From NCBI GenBank assembly GCA_958299035.1, contig CATQJL010000112.1, positions 8,408,880-8,472,879 on the forward strand: DNA of 64,000 nucleotides. Reading direction: 5' to 3'. The notes below the pieces were generated by a model. The model saw nothing but the letters and a program-made list of their open reading frames with translations. It was not told the origin of the DNA and did not search any database. This DNA is from Cylicocyclus nassatus. Its lineage: Eukaryota > Nematoda > Chromadorea > Rhabditida > Strongylidae. Below, piece by piece: positions 1 to 10,072 of the stretch (position 1 is the first letter of the stretch; the number at the start of each line of letters is the position of its first letter). The translations under genes and the position numbers were made by a program.

Positions 1-662
1 TTTCTCATTTGCTTTGAACGTCTGGGCAAGTTCTTATGCGAACAAAAACATCGCAATTCAAACTGAAGACTTTTAGACTTCTTAGCAAGTCATATAATCA
101 ATCTTTCGTTCCAAATTCAATAAATTGTTCTAAGCAATCTGTTTTTACTATACTGGCTTATTCGTGTGATTGAAAAAAACGGCCCAGATCTTTCAAGAGA
201 GCTCCTGCCACAAGCTTTCTCATTGTTCCCGAAACTTTGCTGTTTTCTTCAACTCCAGCTTCAGCTTAGATTAATAGTCTAGGAGGGGAAGATTTATGGG
301 TAATCCGGGGGAGATGAGCTCCACGCAAGACTAGTTTGAGCTGAAGATTATTCACTTAGTCGGATGAGTTGCCTTCACCAAAAATGTCGAAATAAGCATG
401 ATTTCACTCCTAAGTGCCCATACGGGAAGGAAATAATTTTTCTTGATTTTCACATTTTCCTTTAAAAATATTGATTAGAGCAGGTTTTCGACCCCAGATT
501 TGCGCATGTGCAATCACCGCTTCGTAAACCATAATCAAATGCTTCTGAACAGATTTCGGGCCTTCTTCCTCTAACCCAAACTCTTCCCAAACGATCATAG
601 AACGCTAGTGAACTACGTGGAATCTAATTTAGCACTGCGTTGGTGGCAGAAGTGGTGGTAGC

Positions 663-681
663 GGGGGGGGGGGGGGGGGGG
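663..681 (+). repeat. poly-G tract (19 G)
   Basis: An uninterrupted G run. Similar homopolymers occur at 843-853 (C) and 50176-50189 (G). Length in the assembly may be unreliable. Confidence 0.9.
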
Positions 682-1470
682 ACAGCTTTGATGGGACGGG
701 ACCTTTTAGGGCCAATTCGAATCCCATGAGGAAGTTTCGCGCGGCACGTTGTAAGAAGACAATAGATGGATTCGCCGAAAACATTTGTGCATTCTGTCGT
801 TTTACCCCCGAAATTTTAAACGAAACAATCTTCATTTCCCCTCCCCCCCCCCCTCCCTCATGCTTCCGAGTCTCGAAAATCTGCGCGTAACGATGGCGAC
901 CTTTATGTTCTGGAGCAAAGTAGAAGCCATTCAATCAAGCGTTAAAGGTGGTCATGTCCCTGGAGCCCGTTCTTTGTTCGGATTCGAGACGAAACACCCA
1001 CTTTCTTTGTTAACGTAATGGGGGCAGTGCTAAAAGGGTGCAGAAGAGCGGAAAGAAGCAGAGCCCAAAAAATTCAAAAATCACAAATGCTTCAAAATCC
1101 AAAAGTTAGCGGAGGAAAGAAAATAGAGTTTGGAATTATTGCGTTTTTTTGAAACTATATTCAGAATGGAAGGGGACTTGGTCAAACCCTTCCCATGCTA
1201 TTCCACAGTCAACTTAAAGGAAAAAAATCAATAAGGGAAATTTTTTCCAGCAATCTTACAGTTGTGTAAAGCATCCCCAGTGTACATGGAATTTAGGGAA
1301 ACTTCTATCAGTGAAGGGATGTATCACCTTAGGTATCCGCCATCGAAATATGAAGGCAAACTGAAACGGGAAAACAGAAAAAAATGAGAAAAAATTTTCT
1401 TATTTTTCTTCGAGTTTTTGCGCCAAAAACCAAAAAAAAACACATAGTTAGTGCAAATATCTCATCGATC

Positions 1471-1504
1471 ATAATATAGATAATATAGATAATAGATAAT
1501 ATAG
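1471..1504 (+). repeat. AT-rich microsatellite
   Basis: Repeats of ATAATATAG / ATAGATA units. Confidence 0.7.
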
Positions 1505-2716
1505 CAAGCTCAATATTCGATATTTAGTTCAATATTCATTTATAACATTTTATTATTTGTCCATTTTCTATCCATCTCTTTTCTTGAGCACAGTTTCAAT
1601 CTTACTTTTCTATCTAAATGGTTTATTTATTTATAAATTTATAATTCTGCATCATTTTGGAAACTTAACAAAAAACAAAATTCCAAAAATAATTTATACT
1701 TTTCAACAACCGAGCTTCTTCAGCAGCTCCCCAATTTACGTACACAAGACCATCAAATACATTCATCGGAACGTTTGCATAATGGCGCGAGCCTACGCAA
1801 AATAGAAATGAATAACAACATAGGTGAAAGGCGTCAAAATTTGTATTTTATTTATTTTTGGTATAAAATATAATAGATATAAGTAGGAGACTATAAAAAT
1901 ATGGAATATTTGGCAGAAATCGGGTAAACGTAATCGAGTTTTTGCAAATTCAAATTTCTTCCATAGATAATTTGTGTATAGAATCTTCAAAGATAAGGCA
2001 ATAATATAAAAAAGAAGGGAAGCTTTGGAGAAATGCGCAAGGGCTCAAATTTGCTTGAAAGAGAAAAATACACGGAATTTTCAGGAATAATATTGATAAA
2101 ATTCTCTTTACCTGTACATAATAATCCTTTAATTTATGCACTTCACTGGCGTTCAACGCCAAACCCATACAATTCATGGCTGGCTAGTGTGGATTGTAGT
2201 GCGATGATGTACCGTAGTATTACAGTATCCCGTAAATAACAGTAATAGTGGCGTGTAGTTAGAACCGAATCGAGAAGAGCATATGTTACCGAATCCTCTG
2301 CGTTCCGTCTGTCCTCGTTGAGACTCGTCTGCTCTCTCAATCGAGCGCAAACCACGCCCCTTTTCTGAAAGAAGCCAGAGTTAAAGGGCTTGGAGGCGAC
2401 CATGAGTGAATCAACTAATCCGGATAATGCATTCGGTATGCAACAGAAATCAAAAACAAGTGGAGCTGACTGAGAATGAGGAAGTCTTCTTCCAAAATTC
2501 AATTAGAATAGTGAAAACCTGCAAAGAAATGGAATATGTTCATGGCGCAAATTAGAGAATACTTTAATCTTATGGTAGAATTACGGTAATCCGGTGGTAA
2601 ATTTGAGCAATAGGTTGAAATTTCGTTAAAAAATTGTGCTGTGGATTTTTTTCACAAATTTACGCCCTAGAACTGCGTTGAGCATCGCGGATTGCACTTT
2701 GAAAAAGAATGTATCG

Positions 2717-2976
2717 TCGAGTCATTCGTAACTTAATATGCGTAATGCACACTATACACACTAACTGACGAATTGAAAAACTACAACCTGCTCATTTACA
2801 ATGTTTTCTCCTTGTTTCCTTGTCTCTTTTATTTTCGTTATTATATGTTAGTCAATAGAACACATTTCTACACTTTGTCAGGCTAGAAAATGTTTCATTG
2901 GAAAGTTAGCAGTAAAGGTGCCGTCGCTAATAGGGTTTAGTGTGCAGTCCCACATATTAAGTTACAAATGACTCGA
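2717..2976. mobile_element. TCGA-ended MITE, copy 1
   Basis: Imperfect inverted ends read TCGAGTCATTCGTAAC on the left and TCGAGTCATTTGTAAC on the right reverse strand. Each is followed by TTAATATG and a GTGCA-containing subterminal block. No coding capacity. The same family recurs at 55080-55336 and 58698-59198. TCGA may itself be a duplicated target, so the exact termini are uncertain. Confidence 0.7.
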
Positions 2977-3162
2977 GGTTATTTCCAATATAGAATCATT
3001 TATTATTGACAGCTTGTACATAGTTGAATGATTGCCAAGAAACAAACTGCGATAATGGACTTTTAAGAAAAAAGACAGGATAAATTATGACTTGAAAAAA
3101 CGAGATTGCATAAACGCAAAAACGTGGAGTGTTGCCAGCAATAGCGCCGATATTTCGTGTTA

Positions 3163-3365
3163 GGCCCCGGACAGACTTCACGCGATTTGATCGTCGCGAC
3201 TCAATCGCCGACATTTCCATTCATTTTCATTTCACGTTCAAATATTTCGGGCTGGAAAAGTATCACAACCGAAATGCAAGTTGATCGGCATGGAATGATT
3301 TTTTAACAGTTGTCTCGTCGCGATTCAATCGCGATGATCAAATCGCGTGAAGTGTGTCCGGGGCC
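3163..3365. mobile_element. PIF/Harbinger-type MITE, 203 bp
   Basis: The TIRs start GGCCCCGGACAGACTTCA on the left; the right reverse strand starts GGCCCCGGACACACTTCA. Both lead into CGCGATTTGATC. The element is flanked on both sides by TTA (3160-3162 and 3366-3368), the target triplet typical of PIF/Harbinger. There is no transposase. Relatives lie at 48977, 49212 and 58954. Confidence 0.75.
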
Positions 3366-3600
3366 TTAGATACAGTTTCTTTAGACGACAAAATTATCCT
3401 AAAAATCAAGAATAAAATTCATATAGTTAATGAATCTCCAAAAAATCAGAAAAAGAAAAACACCACAATATATTATAGTTGATCAATTTTTCGAAATCGA
3501 AAGATGAAGATTATGCATATAAGATGACCACTTTTGAAATCAAATAGTAAAGGATTTTGACATTCCATGTCCGATTGTCACTGAATCTCGGCATCGCGTA

Positions 3601-4032
3601 TAACTTTGAGCTTGTTTTTTGAGCCTTGAGCCAAGATTGGTAATAACCTTTATTTTGGGCTAACGTTTCGGCGGCGTCGCCTTCTTCAGAGCCTGAAAAG
3701 GTCAGAAACATTGCGACTCATCCGCTCAAACACCTTGTCAGCCTACAGAAACAAAACTCAACATTATAACAAGCACTACTACGGTACCAGAGGACAGACC
3801 AAGCTAGCGCTCACCTCAACAGCCTTAACGGTAAACAGAGCGAGTACCACCGACTGAGATAATGCCCTCATTAGTAAACTAGCCTCTTTTATACGCATCT
3901 GACCTCGACCTCATAGATCAAAACCCACAGAGGTTTTGATATAGAGCCAGTTCGTTGGTCACAGCGATGCATTCGTCTTTGCGGTTCATTTTTGGGTTCT
4001 TGGATGTTATCCAGAACGCCTCTAATGTTTTC
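3601..4032 (+). repeat. left inverted repeat (pLTR) of the Penelope-like element
   Basis: This 432-nt arm is the reverse complement of 4337-4768. It contains the 3' codons of the endonuclease and, near its outer end on the minus strand (3693-3658), a hammerhead-like core (CTGAAGA, short GC stem, GAAAC). Confidence 0.85.
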
Positions 4033-4336
4033 CGCGCTATCACTTCAGTTTCTCGCGATAGGATCGTGACAGATGTTTCGAAAAGTTGATTTTCATGGCA
4101 CTGCCTACGATGGGCGCCCAGTGGTGTGCATGTTTTAGATTTTTGAAGACCATCCAGGTGCTCCTTAATTCTTACGCACAGCGGCCTGCCTGTTTCTCCT
4201 ATGTATTGGTCCCCGCATGACAAACAAGTTATGATATATACCACGCCTGACTCCATGCAATCACCCGGTTTTCCGGCGGGGCAGATCACGCAACCTGGGT
4301 TTGTGCAAATGCGATCGTAGGCGCGGTTGCGGTTGC
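3918..4336 (-). pseudogene. GIY-YIG endonuclease domain of a Penelope-like element (fragment)
   Basis: The minus-strand frame is open from the arm boundary at 4336 to a stop at 3918, about 139 codons, with no upstream RT in frame. Visible in order are a cysteine-rich lead (CTNPGCVICP), the GIY-like strand VYIITC, a YIGETG motif, the conserved helix RIKEHLDGL, and a C-terminal FWITSKNPKMNR block as in Penelope endonucleases. In intact elements this domain nicks target DNA for target-primed reverse transcription. The last part, from the AKTLEAFWI region onward, lies within the left inverted repeat, so the right arm carries a mirror copy of the same codons on the plus strand (4340-4452). It is a fragment of a longer protein that lacks its RT and probably is not expressed. 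Confidence 0.85.
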
Positions 4337-4768
4337 GAAAACATTAGAGGCGTTCTGGATAACATCCAAGAACCCAAAAATGAACCGCAAAGACGAATGC
4401 ATCGCTGTGACCAACGAACTGGCTCTATATCAAAACCTCTGTGGGTTTTGATCTATGAGGTCGAGGTCAGATGCGTATAAAAGAGGCTAGTTTACTAATG
4501 AGGGCATTATCTCAGTCGGTGGTACTCGCTCTGTTTACCGTTAAGGCTGTTGAGGTGAGCGCTAGCTTGGTCTGTCCTCTGGTACCGTAGTAGTGCTTGT
4601 TATAATGTTGAGTTTTGTTTCTGTAGGCTGACAAGGTGTTTGAGCGGATGAGTCGCAATGTTTCTGACCTTTTCAGGCTCTGAAGAAGGCGACGCCGCCG
4701 AAACGTTAGCCCAAAATAAAGGTTATTACCAATCTTGGCTCAAGGCTCAAAAAACAAGCTCAAAGTTA
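4337..4768 (-). repeat. right inverted repeat (pLTR) of the Penelope-like element
   Basis: This is the partner of 3601-4032. On the plus strand it begins with a duplicate of the endonuclease 3' codons and ends in CAAGCTCAAAGTTA. The hammerhead-like core lies at 4676-4711. Confidence 0.85.
4676..4711 (+). ncRNA. hammerhead-ribozyme-like motif in pLTR
   Basis: The order GGCT / CTGAAGA / GGCG-A-CGCC hairpin / GAAAC / GTT / AGCC matches a hammerhead core (CUGANGA, stem II, GAAA, NUH triplet), with GGCT able to pair with AGCC as stem I. Stem III would be almost absent, so self-cleavage might need a dimer. Hammerhead motifs are known from Penelope-like LTRs. A mirror copy lies at 3658-3693 on the minus strand. 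Confidence 0.45.
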
Positions 4769-4778
4769 AAGGATTTTG

Positions 4779-6443
4779 TTTTGATTGTTTTCAAGACAAA
4801 TAGAAGTGGATAAAAATTTGCAGCTGCATTTAACGATTTGCATGATTTTTGAGGAAAATTTTTTGCACAAACTTATTCATTGTCTTGCAAAATCAGCTTT
4901 CTCAAATTCGAAATTGCAGAAACTTTCTTTTGCTGCGTCAGTTCTTTCTGTGGCATATCTGTCATTTTCAGTTTGTCGAGATGCTGCCAAATCTCTTTGC
5001 ATAAAGTTTTTATCCTCATAAATCCTTTCACGGAACGAAATGGGAGCGAAGGCGGAAAATTTATTGTTATAGACTTGCGAGGTGGTTTTGTCGTGAAGGT
5101 GCTGTAATATCCATTTGTCTTTTCATCTTAGAAAAAAAGCAGATTTACTTGAGGTATGAGAGTTTCTGCGATTTTTGAGGTCTATCGGTGAATTAAATGA
5201 GATTTTTGTTCTCAAAAAAATTACGGAAGTATTCTATCTAGATTTGACCTGAAAGGAAACTGTAGTCTGGTTTTCTAGTTCCCAAGAATTCAACTCCCAC
5301 ATCAACAAACATCAGAATAGAAGCTAAAAGAAATTGTGTGAGAAGGTGTCAAGAAAGAAAACGTCTACATAAAAGTTCGTTCGTCATATCTCCTAGGCTA
5401 CGCATGATTTAATATTCTTACGCGCACAGAAATGACAAAAGTTCGACTTCCTGGTGTCCGAGACAAAGCTTTTATGGGCTAAGTGACTATTCAGCAGAAG
5501 ATTTTGCAAGTTTGCTGAAAAAATTTTGAAACATTACTTCTTTAGCTCTTGCAAAGAAAACTAAGTATTGGGGCTTCAGGCCAAATTCATATGGAACAAA
5601 AAAAACTTTATTACGAAAAAATGCACCAATGCAAATTATGTTCTTATGGTCTTTTAGCAGTCTCCTATGTGATAAGACTGCTTGATCTTTGTAATTTTTG
5701 CTGCAAATTACATCAGAGGATACTGCAGCAATGTGTAAAACTCGTTTAGCTTTTCAAAAAGAAAGTTTTCATTTTCTCCTTTTATAGGCTGGATAAACGA
5801 AAAAATAACAATTATATCTGAATATCGTGACTGTATGTAGTATAGTATTTCCACCCTTGATGTTCCCCTGACTGAAGCAGAGGAGCTTTTCCAAACAGGC
5901 GGTTAAGAAGCTTTTGAATTGATGACCAAGACGAACTCATTTTTCAAAAGTCGTAAGCTTTTGGCCAAAAACAAAAGAAGATTTTGGTCTCAAAGCAGCT
6001 AGCTTCTCAGGGAGACCAGGTTCGCTTACTAGGTATTCAAACTGTTTAGTGAAGTAGCGCCTTCTAAGGACAACAGAGTTATCACAATAGCTCATTAAAC
6101 TTATGTATTTTGATTTATTGTTTATTAATTGTTTTATTGACCTTCATCGTATTTGATTTTCTCTAAAAGAAATCACCAGACAATTGAGATTATTCACAGG
6201 CCCAAAAGATATCATCCAACCTACTCTAAAATTATCCAGTTATGTGCTTTAAAGTATTTGCTTATTAGTATGAGTCTTGATAAAATGTAAACGAATAAAA
6301 GTAGTTTACTGGAAACGATTTTACTAGGAATTCGCGAGGATCTAATTTTTCTAAATTTAGAGCAACAATAACAGGTTTGACTGTAGTTTTCAAATGATTC
6401 TCTATCCTCCATCGTCTTTGAGGGTCTTTATCACTTCTGATAA
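4779..6443. other. no gene seen
   Basis: AT-rich DNA with several 60-80-codon frames in composition-biased sequence; no motif, repeat pair or splice pattern was recognised. Confidence 0.5.
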
Positions 6444-6451
6444 GTTGCTAT

Positions 6452-6802
6452 CAGTGGCGTACCGAGGGGGGGGGGCGCCCCCCCCCCCCCGAGAACGGGT
6501 CGCGAAATTTTTGAAAGCTTATATGGGTTACAAAATTGTGCAAATGACTTGTCTGCACTTGAAAATAATTAAAATAATTTTTAAAATTTTTTAAAAATAA
6601 AGCATTATAAAAAATTTTTTCGGGGGCGTGGCTGACGCCACACCCCCTTTTTCCAGATTTTAGGAGTTGGGGACCCGCAAAAATTTTGAGAAGCACCCCA
6701 AAAATTTTTTCGGAGTGCGTGGCTGACGCCACGCACCTTCATTAGAAAAAAATTTTTGTCGCGCCCCCCCCCCCCCGAGCCGAAATCCTGGGTACGCCAC
6801 TG
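6452..6802. mobile_element. hAT-type MITE with CAGTGGCGTACC ends, 351 bp
   Basis: The 12-bp perfect TIR CAGTGGCGTACC/GGTACGCCACTG is flanked by an exact 8-bp duplication GTTGCTAT (6444-6451 and 6803-6810), diagnostic of the hAT superfamily. Just inside each end is a G or C homopolymer tract. The interior carries two CGTGGCTGACGCCACG-type palindromes. No transposase. A degraded relative lies at 60319-60575. Confidence 0.85.
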
Positions 6803-6810
6803 GTTGCTAT

Positions 6811-8127
6811 ATATAATTTTTTATTTTTATTTACTTATTCGATGCGCTCTAAGGTGCTACAAAAGCAGTGAATATAAGAGAGGCGAAATTCAAAAAGCAA
6901 CGAATGTATATTTTGTTGAGTTTGGTTATTTAGTTATTTGCGTTATAATGCTCGTCACGAATAATTAGTCAAAATGCAAGATAATGTCATATAGAGACTA
7001 TTTACTTCGTTTTGAGTCATGATAACAATGTAATAAAATTATGAATTAGTAGAGAAAAGTAAACAGTGAATTCGGAGTTTGTTCAGATAAAAGTACGAAA
7101 ATCCAAAGATTCCATAAATATCATGATTATATTGTTGCTTTTGCTTGGTTCATTACTCTCAGTCTTCTTTAGAAGCCTTCATTACTCTCAATTAAGTTTT
7201 CATTTCACAAACAGCCAAAATTACTTTCAACTACGCATGATGATATCATACATTCTACTGAAAAAAAGCTCTTTTTTTTGCAGGCACGTTCAAATAAAAA
7301 TACAGCTGAATATAAACGAGATAAATTTAACAATTATGGAATTTTCGAATAACAACAGTGACGTGTTTATCGTCCTAAATAGCAGTAAAGTGACTCGTTT
7401 TCTCTGTATTCTTGACGCTTTCCGTCAACAATAGGTACGAAAACGAACACACTGAGACTGAATCACTCCTTAGACTCCAAAACTCAATCTCTAGTCATTT
7501 CCGTCGTAACTACCCCTCCCCCCCCCCGCCTACGATGCTACTTGCTATTGTTGCCCTCCCCCCCCCCTCGGACCCGGAAGGAAAAAAAATTCATTTCATA
7601 GCTGTGCAAATCCCGAGTGCGAACAGAACATAATGGCTAAGAAGCGATTAGCCTTTTAAGAGAGAATTCTGCTCAGCTCATAATTTATTCCAAGAGGCGT
7701 GAAGGAGCAGTTCGGAACGATGTGTGTGGAGCAATAAACAACGTAAGCAAATAAATAGGAGAGAATTGCAAACAAATCATTACATATTGGAACAATCTTT
7801 CTTATTTGCTGTTGGTTTGGGTTAGATAATTATTTGGAAATACTGGATTGGAGAAAAAAGGGCTTGCGAATTCTAAAGGGCAACTTAAAATTGATTTGAG
7901 TTGAAACTTTTGCAAGCGTACTTATATCAACTTCAAGAATCAAAAATAGATAGCCTAAAAAAGTAGGTGATTTTCAAAAAAGCAGAAAGTTGTTAGAAAA
8001 GTCTTTATAAGATCTAGTACCATTAAAAGTACGAAAATCTAATCAATTTTTACTGGTATTGACTTGGATTTGAATGGTTGTGACTTACTTCTGTTGCATT
8101 GGCGTATTTTATCTATTTATTTATATA
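6811..8127. other. no gene seen; C-rich tracts
   Basis: Contains two C-rich runs near 7511-7527 and 7556-7567. The 122-codon frame at 7066-7434 is a low-complexity L/S/N-rich read-through with no domain. Confidence 0.5.
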
Positions 8128-8788
8128 GGGTATCCCAAAAAGATGTGCCGTGCCTACTGTTTAATTGTGAATAACTCTTTTGTAATGAAGTTGTTTTTGA
8201 GAAGATTTAGGTACCATTTTGTAGAGATGGCTTCAGCTTAGATTCACGGTATGGAAAGGATTACCGACTGCTCTCCATTACTGTAGGATTACGGTAGGAA
8301 ATTCGAAGAGGGCTTTGAGCTTTGAAAGGCCATATTTTGCCTCAGAAAAGAAACAAAACAACCTGAAACTCACACTAGGTCATTCAGAGTTGCTGATTCT
8401 AAACTTGAAGTTCGCAACTTATTACAATGCTTCATTAAAAAGTTATACGATGGTTTTTTCAATGTTCATAAAAAGTGCGGTTACAGTTCAGAAAGCTTCG
8501 CAATCTTGTACATAGTTGAGTATTAAAGTCAGCGTCCATGAAAATCTCTTTACATAAGTTTCCATATTTTTTTTTGAAAATTCTTTAAACTGCTGTTTCT
8601 TCACAGTGGCAGCATATGCTTGAAGTTTCTACAGTAATCCTACAGTAACGAACAGCGATCTGTGATCGCTCTATACTGTAAATCTAAGTTGAAGCCAGCT
8701 CTGCAAAACGTTACCGAAAGCTTCTCGAAAGACTTCATTAAAAGAGAGTTATTAACAGTCAGTAGCCACAACTTTTTGGACATCCTGT
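8128..8788. mobile_element. long-TIR MITE, Tc1/mariner-like, TA-flanked
   Basis: Two ends of roughly 190 bp are inverted copies. Both start near GG(G/A)TATCC(C)AAAAAG-type sequence and run through AATAACTCT, GTTGAAGCC/GGCTTCAGC and TTACTGTAGGATTAC. TA borders each side. No coding potential. A matching right end with TTTTTGGGACACCCTATA lies at 13500-13682, indicating a family. Confidence 0.65.
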
Positions 8789-9379
8789 ATATTTATCTAT
8801 CTAAAGCTTAGAGATGCGCCATAGTACCGACTAATTCATATGAATGCAAATCCAACTAGATGAGAAACATCAAGGAAAAAGCGTAAGATTTGAAAGAAAT
8901 AAGTGAACGAATAGAGAAAGTGAATATAACTGAGACCTTTATGACTTGTTTCCTGAATGACTGATGGCAGAAACGAGTCTCCTACGTCTTTTGAAAACAT
9001 AAAACATTCATCTCATGGCTCAAGAGCCATTCTTTCACCTCAAATTGAACCTTCGAGCATGATTTATGGTCGATTTGAACAAATTGAAGGTTCGTTGACC
9101 ACAAACATAGCATAAAGCAGGATTATTTATGCCCTTATAAGCTTCATGTGTGTTATTGGACACATATTTCATCTCCGTGTTCATCTCCGATGGGGATTAC
9201 CGTATTTTATGGAACATGTGTTTTTAATTCAATGGATTCGCACATTTTGGCTGCTGTTTTTGCAGTTTTTTGATTTAGAAAAAACTTTCAAGAAGTTCTC
9301 TAAATACAATTTCTGATTCCTTTCTATAAGTCCCCAAATTTCGCGAATAAGAGTAACTCAAAGTCTAAGTGTTTTCTTT

Positions 9380-9841
9380 CTCAGACAACTGACCGGAACT
9401 TCCGCGGAACGTTAAAGTTCTGCCGGGTCGCCTGCGGAAGTCCCGTAAACGCCAAGGAAGTTTCCAAATGAGGTGTTGCGGAAGTTCCGAAGAATGCGAA
9501 CCACAACAGCAAAAGAGAATTTCTAGGCGAGATTTGAACCTTACTCTATTGACTGTGAGACTTACCTACTATCCTATTCAGTACGGCTGACATCTTCGAT
9601 AATCCACTCTAGTTGTTGGCAAGAAACATCATAAGAGGCAGCATATTCAAAACCCCGGAAGTACTCGCATGTCAAAGTGCTGCGGGACCGCCGGCATTTT
9701 TCGGAAGTTCCGCAGCGCTTTGTAAAAAGTCCTGCGGAATTTCCCGTTTTTCTTGTTTTCACTTTTGCAATAGTAAACAAAATCCTGCGGAACCGCTGCA
9801 ACTTTTGCTTGTCCTGCGGAAGTTCCAATGAATTGTCTGAG
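9380..9841. mobile_element. GGAAGTTCC-rich repeat with TIRs, copy 1
   Basis: Inverted ends CTCAGACAACTGACCGGAAC and, on the right reverse strand, CTCAGACAATTCATTGGAAC enclose at least six palindrome-like TGCGGAAGTTCCG variants. About 150 bp in, the minus strand carries a tRNA-like A box/B box pair (B-box-like GGTTCAAATCTCG). No TSD could be fixed. Related copies are at 45591 and 56405. Confidence 0.6.
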
Positions 9842-9992
9842 TCTCATGAACTTCACAAGTTCCACAAGTTTGCAGGGAAACTCCAGTACATATTTGCACA
9901 ACGAGTAAGTAAAAGTAAAAGTAAAACAGTAAAACATAATTGAAAAAAAGTTGTTGCATTTATGTTTTCAAATGGTATTTGTAACTTATTTG

Positions 9993-10072
9993 TATACGTA
10001 TTCCATATAGCCGATAACCAAGATTGTTGAGCATGTTAACCATCTTGTTTATAGGTTGTAGAATACGTATAT
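9993..10072. repeat. 80-bp palindromic repeat
   Basis: Arms TATACGTATTC...ACCAAGAT and ATCTTGTTTATAGG...GAATACGTATA pair with a few gaps, loop near 10026-10040. Probably a tiny MITE. Confidence 0.5.

Larger units (their letters stand above)
1..2716. other. no gene seen
   Basis: AT-rich sequence with homopolymer G and C tracts (663-681, 843-853) and the microsatellite at 1471. The 119-codon minus-strand frame at 2143-2502 has no recognisable domain or splice context. Confidence 0.5.
3560..4766 (-). mobile_element. Penelope-like retroelement, truncated, with inverted pLTRs
   Basis: A GIY-YIG endonuclease remnant lies between two inverted copies of one 432-bp sequence (3601-4032 and 4337-4768), identical by eye along most of their length. 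The element is flanked by the 12-bp direct repeat TAAAGGATTTTG at 3548-3559 and 4767-4778, a good target-site duplication. Its last two bases, TA at 4767-4768, are also the last two bases of the right arm. Between the left duplication and left arm there are 41 extra bases (3560-3600) with no counterpart on the right, like the one-sided LTR extension described for Penelope elements. No reverse transcriptase domain is present, so the copy is 5'-truncated and cannot move alone. The near identity of the arms suggests recent insertion or gene conversion. Confidence 0.85.

Noticed and set aside
2143..2502. 119-codon minus-strand open frame
   Set aside because: No domain, no splice-consistent neighbours, composition typical of chance frames.
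7066..7434. 122-codon plus-strand open frame
   Set aside because: Low-complexity L/S/N/I-rich read-through of AT-rich DNA without motif.
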